From assembly GCA_964537245.1 (NCBI GenBank), contig CAZHZL010000056.1, positions 1 through 16,532 on the forward strand: 16,532 nucleotides of DNA, given 5' to 3'. Of the stretch, positions 12,016 through 16,532 are shown one piece after another (the first letter of the stretch is position 1; each line of letters opens with the position of its first letter). The DNA is from UMGS1840 sp964537245. GTDB taxonomy: Bacteria > Bacillota > Clostridia > UMGS1840. The notes under the pieces are model-generated. The model was not told the DNA's origin and did no database searches. It worked only from the letters and a program-made list of their open reading frames with translations. Made by a program: the position numbers and the translations under genes.

Positions 12016-13076
12016 TGCCTAAGCCGATACGTGCAACAACAAATATGTTGGAAGAAACCAGAAAAGCTCTGCTTGAAAAAGTGGATGAATACATGAAAAA
12101 ACTCGAAAGCGGCATTCTCCCCAATGGGTGCATTGAGTATAAAATGCCTTACGCATATACCGACCCCGACTTCGAAAGACCTCAGGTTGAGTTTACTGCT
12201 GAAGCTTGGGCTAAGATGACAGCCCTTGTATGTACTACTTCCAGTGAAATCGCTTGGAACGGAATCGTCGACAGAATCGATGAAACTCATTTCAAAGTCA
12301 CCGACATTCTCGTTTATCCTCAGATTGTGTCTGGTGCAACTGTTGATATTGATGAGGGTGAGAGAGGAATTTGGCTTGGGAAAATCCCTCGTGAACAGAG
12401 ATGCAAGCTTAATTTCCAGGGGCATTCTCACGTAAACATGAGCCCTACTCCCTCTTCTACCGACATGAGTTCTCGTAAAGATGTCGTTGAAATTCTTGAC
12501 CCCGAAGATGGTTATTTCATCTTCTTCATCATGAATAAGTCGTTCGAGTTCACGGCAGCCATTTACGATATGGTAACCAATATGCTGTACGACACTAAAG
12601 AAATCGATTTCGTTGTCCCGGTCGGGGACAACCTTCTGGAATGGTGCAAAAATGAAAAGAAAGATAAACTCTCCACAAAAACTTACAACTATGGCGGAAG
12701 CTATGGAAGCTACAATTCCAAAGGTTCCAACCCAAAAGGAACTGGAGCAGGTTCGGGCATTAAAAAGTTTCCTGCTTCGACTGGATCCGGAGCAGCTGGC
12801 TCTTCTGAAGGCGCTAAGTCCGGAGATAAAAAGAGCGATGTTAAAGGAATTAAGGCCCTAAACGAACTCAATGTTACTAAGAAAACACTGATGACACAGT
12901 GCATGATCACTGAGGATGAAGCAGAAGCGGTCATGGAAATGCTGTTTGAAGAAGTAAATGACGGTATGGTTCTCAACACCTACTATGCTCTGCTCGAAGA
13001 AGCACGCGACATCACTTGGGGCAATAGCAGCCACGGCTATGATTACGATGGTTACAACAGCTACGGCGGCTGGTAA
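12015..13076 (+). CDS. JAMM/JAB-domain metalloprotease, 353 aa
   Basis: ATG 12015 overlaps the E2 stop, with AAGGAGG 8 bases upstream. A full JAMM signature is present: Glu78 (SSEIAWNG), His137-Ser-His139, then seven residues to Ser147 and Asp150 (GHSHVNMSPTPSSTD). This family binds zinc and cleaves isopeptide or peptide bonds after Ub-like modifiers. The domain spans about residues 55-200. Residues 224-275 are a Gly/Ser/Tyr/Lys-rich disordered linker. Residues 276-332 are helical, and the end is a Tyr/Gly-rich tail (GYDYDGYNSYGGW). The extra C-terminal half is unusual and may bind substrate. Tight coupling to the E2-like gene supports a shared pathway. Confidence 0.92.
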   Translation: MPKPIRATTNMLEETRKALLEKVDEYMKKLESGILPNGCIEYKMPYAYTDPDFERPQVEFTAEAWAKMTALVCTTSSEIAWNGIVDRIDETHFKVTDILVYPQIVSGATVDIDEGERGIWLGKIPREQRCKLNFQGHSHVNMSPTPSSTDMSSRKDVVEILDPEDGYFIFFIMNKSFEFTAAIYDMVTNMLYDTKEIDFVVPVGDNLLEWCKNEKKDKLSTKTYNYGGSYGSYNSKGSNPKGTGAGSGIKKFPASTGSGAAGSSEGAKSGDKKSDVKGIKALNELNVTKKTLMTQCMITEDEAEAVMEMLFEEVNDGMVLNTYYALLEEARDITWGNSSHGYDYDGYNSYGGW

Positions 13077-13131
13077 ACTCTCATCTCGTTTGCCTTGCTT
13101 CTCCTTCTTCTTGTGAATTGGAGGAATTTAT

Positions 13132-13506
13132 ATGAAGGACGAAAATTTACCGATTTCATTTTTTATTGATTACATTGAGAAAACTTTCTGTGTAACTCCT
13201 GTAAGAATCAGTCCGGAAACAGCAAGAAGGCTTGATCCTTTTCATGACCCCGTTGTGGTGCTTATAAACAATGAAGATGAGTTTCCTCGTTCCCTCTCTG
13301 GAAGATATTCCGATCGTCCCCTTGGCAGATATCCAAGGTTGATATCTTGTCATAATAATCTTGGAATCCCTCTCCAGAACAAAGGTGATTATCGTGCATG
13401 GAATCCAAATTCATCCGTCGTCGCCAGTGATATAAAGAGTTGTAGAAAAGTTTACTATGTTGCAAACATCGACACTGAAACAATTGACATATCAGAATTT
13501 ATATGA
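13132..13506 (+). CDS. Hypothetical protein with ISEFI tail, 124 aa
   Basis: ATG 13132 follows TTGGAGGAATTTAT, the cassette junction string. It is a paralogue of the next gene: both have an N-terminal 'FF/SF-I-(D/E)Y' helix followed by TP-R-I-P-E, a central variable part, and KVYYVA before the tail. Here the tail is IDISEFI with codons GAC ATA TCA GAA TTT ATA TGA. The next gene's RBS (GAAAGGAG) lies after the stop, so the tail is not held by RBS overlap. The gene lies between the JAMM and E1 genes, inside the Ub-like cluster. Confidence 0.75.
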   Translation: MKDENLPISFFIDYIEKTFCVTPVRISPETARRLDPFHDPVVVLINNEDEFPRSLSGRYSDRPLGRYPRLISCHNNLGIPLQNKGDYRAWNPNSSVVASDIKSCRKVYYVANIDTETIDISEFI

Positions 13507-13522
13507 AAGGAGAATCAAAAAA

Positions 13523-13951
13523 ATGACTATTGAAGAAAAGAATCGTTATTTCTGTTCGTTTATCAAAGAATACTTTGACATAACCCCTCGACCGATTCTC
13601 CCTTATGAAATTAAAAAACACAATCGCGAACATGCTGCCATCTACGTGCATACAGAAGCAGAAGCCAAAGCACTTGGTTATTTTGATATCGATTGGGCAC
13701 ACGATGAATCCTGCCTTTTAGCACCGTGGTTTGATACCGAATCAAGTGATGATGAATTTGATGACTATTGGCGTGAAGAAGTAACTCTTAACTATATTCG
13801 TGATTTCGATGACTGGAGCGGCCTTATAGATGATCACCACGATGATCCTGACCTTAACGACGGAATGTCCGAATGTATTGCGCGTTACGGTAAGGTTTAT
13901 TATGTGGCTTCTCATGCAGATAATCTCCTTGACTTGGAGGAGTTTATATGA
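13523..13951 (+). CDS. Paralogue of the 13132 protein with LEEFI tail, 142 aa
   Basis: ATG 13523 follows GAAAGGAG; the longer frame from 13457 lies inside the previous gene. Shared with its paralogue are CSFIKEYFDITPRPILPYEI near the start and KVYYVASHADN near the end. The middle is extremely acidic (ESSDDEFDDYW, DDHHDDPDLND), giving a strongly negative, DNA-mimic-like charge; that comparison is only chemical. The tail is LDLEEFI, and its codons contain the RBS and ATG of the next gene, which overlaps by 4 bases. Confidence 0.75.
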   Translation: MTIEEKNRYFCSFIKEYFDITPRPILPYEIKKHNREHAAIYVHTEAEAKALGYFDIDWAHDESCLLAPWFDTESSDDEFDDYWREEVTLNYIRDFDDWSGLIDDHHDDPDLNDGMSECIARYGKVYYVASHADNLLDLEEFI

Positions 13952-14208
13952 ATTTCCATGCGGGGCAAAGAGTCCGATGCGTCAAAGGTTACGCACGGGT
14001 CAAAGAAGGAGAAACTGGAACTGTCTATGGACATGTTGAAGGGTGTCCTCCTATTGGCGTTTGCTGGGATGAGTATGACTTCTATAAGAATGATTTAGAT
14101 GCCTCGCACACAGGTGAACTAAGATGTACAGATGGCCATGGCTATTATGTCTATGAAGAAAACATTACCTTGCTGGAAAACATTATAAATATCGACGACT
14201 TCATATAG
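13948..14208 (+). CDS. DUF4314-like small barrel with IDDFI tail, 86 aa
   Basis: ATG 13948 overlaps the preceding TGA. HAGQRVRCVKGYARVKEGET, then GTVYGHVEGCPPIGVCWDEY, matches the DUF4314-like pattern ('G-RV', 'GTV', 'W-D') also seen at 7779. An aromatic strand (GYYVYEENITLL) leads to the tail INIDDFI with codons AAT ATC GAC GAC TTC ATA TAG, which share no RBS with the following gene (its GAGGAGG lies after the stop). It is a distant copy of the 6171-8018 barrel group placed inside the Ub-like cluster. Confidence 0.75.
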   Translation: MNFHAGQRVRCVKGYARVKEGETGTVYGHVEGCPPIGVCWDEYDFYKNDLDASHTGELRCTDGHGYYVYEENITLLENIINIDDFI

Positions 14209-14222
14209 AGAGGAGGAATCCA

Positions 14223-14642
14223 ATGGGATATTGCAGTAATGTAGCTTTAGCTATGTACAAAAAAGATTTTGAAACTATGATGCATTACTTTAAAGAGAAT
14301 TGCAGAGATGCGTACGATACTTGGAGTGGTGCAGAATTATCATTTTTTGAGGATGACAAAGATCAAGTCATAGTTGCAAAATTATATTGGATGAAATGGT
14401 ATGCTGCCTTTGATGAGGTTATCCAAACTGAGGAATATTTGGCGAACCTTGAGGAAACTCCATACCATTTTACTCGCGTCGGCGAATTTCTGGAAGATAA
14501 CGTTGATGAAGATCAAGGTGATATGTGGGAGTATTGCTGCATTGAAAGAGTGATTTCCTCCAGTTACAAACCCACAAAAACAGTTAGATACCAAGAGGTT
14601 TATTTGGAACCAGGACTTGCTAATATAGAGGAATTTATTTAG
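14223..14642 (+). CDS. MGY-type phage protein with IEEFI tail, 139 aa
   Basis: ATG 14223 follows AGAGGAGGA. The start MGYCSNVALAMYKKDFETMM resembles a widespread phage protein type that begins MGYRSDV; its function is not established to my knowledge. The body is an acidic alpha/beta domain (AKLYWMKWYAAFDEV, FTRVGEFLEDNVDEDQGDMW, then a final strand YQEVYLE). The tail is ANIEEFI, encoded by AAT ATA GAG GAA TTT ATT TAG. The same tail on a recognisable, otherwise tail-free protein type suggests the tail was added to an existing gene. Confidence 0.75.
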   Translation: MGYCSNVALAMYKKDFETMMHYFKENCRDAYDTWSGAELSFFEDDKDQVIVAKLYWMKWYAAFDEVIQTEEYLANLEETPYHFTRVGEFLEDNVDEDQGDMWEYCCIERVISSSYKPTKTVRYQEVYLEPGLANIEEFI

Positions 14643-14658
14643 GAAAGGAAGTTAATCT

Positions 14659-15339
14659 ATGGATCTCGTACGTTCTTATGAATTTTTCAAACCCGAAAAA
14701 TGTGACGGCAGAGTACATATCATCGGTTGCGGTGCAGTAGGCAGCACTGTTGCAGAAAACATCGCTCGTCTTGGCCTCACAAAAGTTTCCCTTTATGACT
14801 TCGACACTGTCGAAGCACACAATGTTGCGAATCAGATGTTCTACGCAACCGACATCGGTAAACTTAAAGTTGATGCTGTTTCCGAAATGATGATGAGAAT
14901 CAATCCCGACATCAAAGTAGACCCCAAAGAACTTCGTCTCTTCAAACGCGGATATTCCGACCAGCCTCTCGATGGTTATGTATTCCTCGCAGTTGATAAC
15001 ATCGAGCTTCGTAAGAAAATTTGCGAGGAAAATGAAGGCAACCCGGCAATCAAAGGTATCTTTGATATTCGCGTAGGACTGGAAGAAGCTCAGCACTATG
15101 CAGCTGATTGGCAGAGCATTAAGGATAAATCCCGTCTGCTATCTACTATGCAGTTTACCAAAGAAGAAGCAGACGAACAGCAACCTGTATCTGCTTGCAA
15201 CCAGCCCCTTTCTGTGGCGCCTACCATCAGATGTATCTGCGGTATGGCGGTTGCAAACTTTATGAGAATGGTAAAGAACGAAGACTGGCATCATATCATC
15301 TTCGCAAATCCGTTCGCAGGTTTTGTAAAAGCATTTTAA
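14659..15339 (+). CDS. E1/ThiF-like activating enzyme, 226 aa
   Basis: ATG 14659 follows GGAAAGGAAG. The Rossmann nucleotide-binding site is IIGCGAVGS (Gly23, Gly25, Gly28), followed by YDFDTVEAHNVANQMF (Asp47, Asp49, Asn55, Asn58), DIGKLKVDAV (Lys68, Lys70) and AVDN (Asp113), all features of ThiF/MoeB/E1 adenylation domains. Cys180 in VSACNQPL is the candidate thioester cysteine. The family adenylates the C-terminus of a Ub-like protein and passes it to Cys. At 226 residues it is a short single-domain form, like E1 proteins of PRTRC and other bacterial Ub-like operons. It is separated from the JAMM gene by four small tail-bearing genes. Confidence 0.88.
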   Translation: MDLVRSYEFFKPEKCDGRVHIIGCGAVGSTVAENIARLGLTKVSLYDFDTVEAHNVANQMFYATDIGKLKVDAVSEMMMRINPDIKVDPKELRLFKRGYSDQPLDGYVFLAVDNIELRKKICEENEGNPAIKGIFDIRVGLEEAQHYAADWQSIKDKSRLLSTMQFTKEEADEQQPVSACNQPLSVAPTIRCICGMAVANFMRMVKNEDWHHIIFANPFAGFVKAF

Positions 15340-15342
15340 TGT

Positions 15343-15360
15343 GGAGCTCTACGGGGCTCC
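15343..15360 (+). terminator. Weak hairpin after the E1-like gene
   Basis: 5-bp stem GGAGC / GCTCC with an 8-base loop, no T tract. It lies 3 bases after the stop codon. A weak or Rho-assisted stop is possible. Confidence 0.3.
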
Positions 15361-15382
15361 TTGAATGAAAAATAATTTTGGA

Positions 15383-15694
15383 ATCCATATCGATCTCGTT
15401 GTATGTTCAAACAACACGATTCTTTAGGTGTTACCAAAGGAAAACGATTACTAAGGCGAAATTAGACGGCAGCGGGCTCGGAGGAGACGCGTCTTCAGCT
15501 CTTCCTGTCATCTTCAAACCCCAACTGCTAGCCGACCTAGACAAAAGAAAGTTGAAAGGAAAACTTTTGGCATAAACATACAGGTCAAAAGCAATAGATT
15601 TTCCTACTAGCAAGAAACGATTTCAGGGTATTAACGTCACTAGCAACAAGTTAGCAGCCTCTAGATCAGGACTAAACCATGCAAGGATATGGAT
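15383..15694 (+). ncRNA. Candidate retron-type ncRNA (msr-msd) upstream of RT
   Basis: About 370 bases between the E1-like stop and the RT start hold no supported gene; the frame 15378-15575 lacks an RBS. A 9-bp inverted repeat, ATCCATATC 15383-15391 and GATATGGAT 15686-15694, brackets the region where retron a1/a2 repeats would lie, the second arm 15 bases before the RT start. Inside are a hairpin soon after a1 (GTTGT with ACAAC, 15399-15416), AAAGTT with AACTTT (15548-15567), GGAGA-CGCG-TCTTC (15484-15497) and CTGCTA 15525 with TAGCAG 15652. No single long msd stem is obvious, so the class is uncertain. Confidence 0.4.
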
Positions 15695-15709
15695 AAAGGA
15701 GTGTATCAA

Positions 15710-16532
15710 ATGTATTACGTTACTTTAAATGCAGTTCCGCATGCAAAGCAAATTTCGATTGATGATTTCCTTTCCGAAAATTTCAGTTTTGATGCATTCA
15801 AAGGAAGGGATATTCCGTTCACAAGAACATTCAAAGCGCCGGAAATCCCTTATGGGATTAAAGCAACAACACATGTTAACGATATGATAAGGCATCTTGG
15901 CTATATCGCGGATATTACGAGTCATTATGACCTTGATCATATGGAAAAATATTATCGCCACTACGAAATCAGAAAGAAAAGCGGTGGCAAAAGACCAATT
16001 GACGAACCCAATAAACAGCTCAAGGAACATCTTAAAATGCTTCGCTCATGCCTGGAAGATAGTTGTTGTGCTAAATGGCACACTTCCGCTTATGCTTACG
16101 TTCCCGGCAGAAGCACTCGTGATGAAAGGATCTATCATCGCGACAGAGGTAGTCGTTGGTTTGAATATCTGGATTTCCATAATTTCTTTGGAAGTTTTAC
16201 ATACGAATACGCTTGGACTACAATAACTCACCTCTACCCTTTTTGCTTGATAGTGGAAAGACCCGAGGGAAAAATTGCACTTGAGCACTGTCTCAAGCTT
16301 TGTTTTCTTAATGGTGGGCTTCCCCAGGGAACACCTATTTCTCCCATGCTTACCAATTTGCTCATGATCCCATTTGATTTTGAAATCTCAAGAAAACTCT
16401 CCCATGGTTTTGGAGAAAAAAGATTCTTCTACACTCGATATGCAGACGATATCTGTATATCGTGCTCAAAAGACTTTAACCCTAAGGAAATTGAAAAGGT
16501 AGTTTTGAGCATGCTCAAAGACTGTGGTGCTC
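15710..16532 (+). CDS. Retron/group II-type reverse transcriptase, cut by window end
   Basis: ATG 15710 follows AAAGGAG; 274 residues are visible and the gene continues past the edge. RT motifs are in order: RKKSGGKRPIDEPNKQLK (89-105), AYVPGRS (129-135), FEYLDFHNFFGS (151-162, first catalytic Asp155), LPQGTPISPMLTNL (204-217) and the catalytic YADD (244-247). QG-x3-SP argues against a diversity-generating RT, which has SQ there, and favours retron or group II-like enzymes. The retron NAxxH motif is replaced by ERIYH (139-143). The first 25 residues contain YYV and ISIDDFL, like the C-terminal ends of neighbouring proteins. Its thumb, and any effector partner, lie beyond the window. Confidence 0.85.
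   Translation, partial: MYYVTLNAVPHAKQISIDDFLSENFSFDAFKGRDIPFTRTFKAPEIPYGIKATTHVNDMIRHLGYIADITSHYDLDHMEKYYRHYEIRKKSGGKRPIDEPNKQLKEHLKMLRSCLEDSCCAKWHTSAYAYVPGRSTRDERIYHRDRGSRWFEYLDFHNFFGSFTYEYAWTTITHLYPFCLIVERPEGKIALEHCLKLCFLNGGLPQGTPISPMLTNLLMIPFDFEISRKLSHGFGEKRFFYTRYADDICISCSKDFNPKEIEKVVLSMLKDCGA

Noticed and set aside
15340..15709. Diversity-generating retroelement with a template repeat upstream of the RT
   Set aside because: The RT has SP rather than SQ in the QG motif, and no gene end in the window resembles the upstream sequence with A-specific differences.

Overview
The window looks like part of a large phage or phage-like plasmid of a Firmicute, probably a gut Clostridia host. Reasons: densely packed small genes almost all on the + strand, strong AAGGAGG-type ribosome binding sites, stop/start overlaps, a Firmicute-type SOS box (GAAC-N4-GTTC), a consensus -35/-10 promoter, and small families known from Clostridia phages and mobile elements (DUF3846-like, DUF4314-like, 'MGY'-type proteins). 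The standard genetic code fits. No capsid, terminase, tail or replication gene is visible, so phage versus plasmid is an inference.

Layout. 1-404: end of a sigma region 4-like gene. 405-1367: about 960 bases without a gene, holding two terminators, a T-depleted CCGCAAG-rich tract and a hairpin-rich probable structured RNA ending in a UUCG terminator. 1368-4260: a run of small genes ending in a DUF3846-like protein. 4261-5940: a regulatory zone with a consensus promoter and a multi-helix leader RNA, a four-copy GAGCACGG hairpin array, a short intrinsic transcript, two SOS boxes and a tRNA whose anticodon arm carries about 90 extra bases. 5941-9730: a tight cluster of small genes, several with a predicted SH3-like barrel. 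9807-15339: a ubiquitin-like cluster of beta-grasp protein, E2-like protein (crossed by a 10-N assembly gap), JAMM/JAB peptidase and, after four small inserted genes, an E1/ThiF-like enzyme. 15710-end: a reverse transcriptase cut by the window edge, preceded by about 350 non-coding bases flanked by a 9-bp inverted repeat, as in a retron.

The most unusual signal is a shared C-terminal tail. Twelve otherwise different small proteins end in a variant of [IVLA]-[DN]-[LI]-x-[DE]-[FIL]-I at the very C-terminus. Some copies overlap the next gene's RBS and start (TTGGAGGAGTTTATATGA), but others keep the amino acids with different codons and no overlapping RBS, so selection appears to act on the peptide. 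The N-terminus of the reverse transcriptase carries a near match (residues 15-21, ISIDDFL). I suggest a portable docking, sorting or stability tag used by one accessory gene set, possibly spread as gene cassettes joined at the tail/RBS/start sequence.

The E1, E2, Ub-like and JAMM genes together imply a conjugation and deconjugation cycle carried by the element. The tail-bearing genes sit around and inside that operon, but nothing in the sequence shows a functional link between the two.
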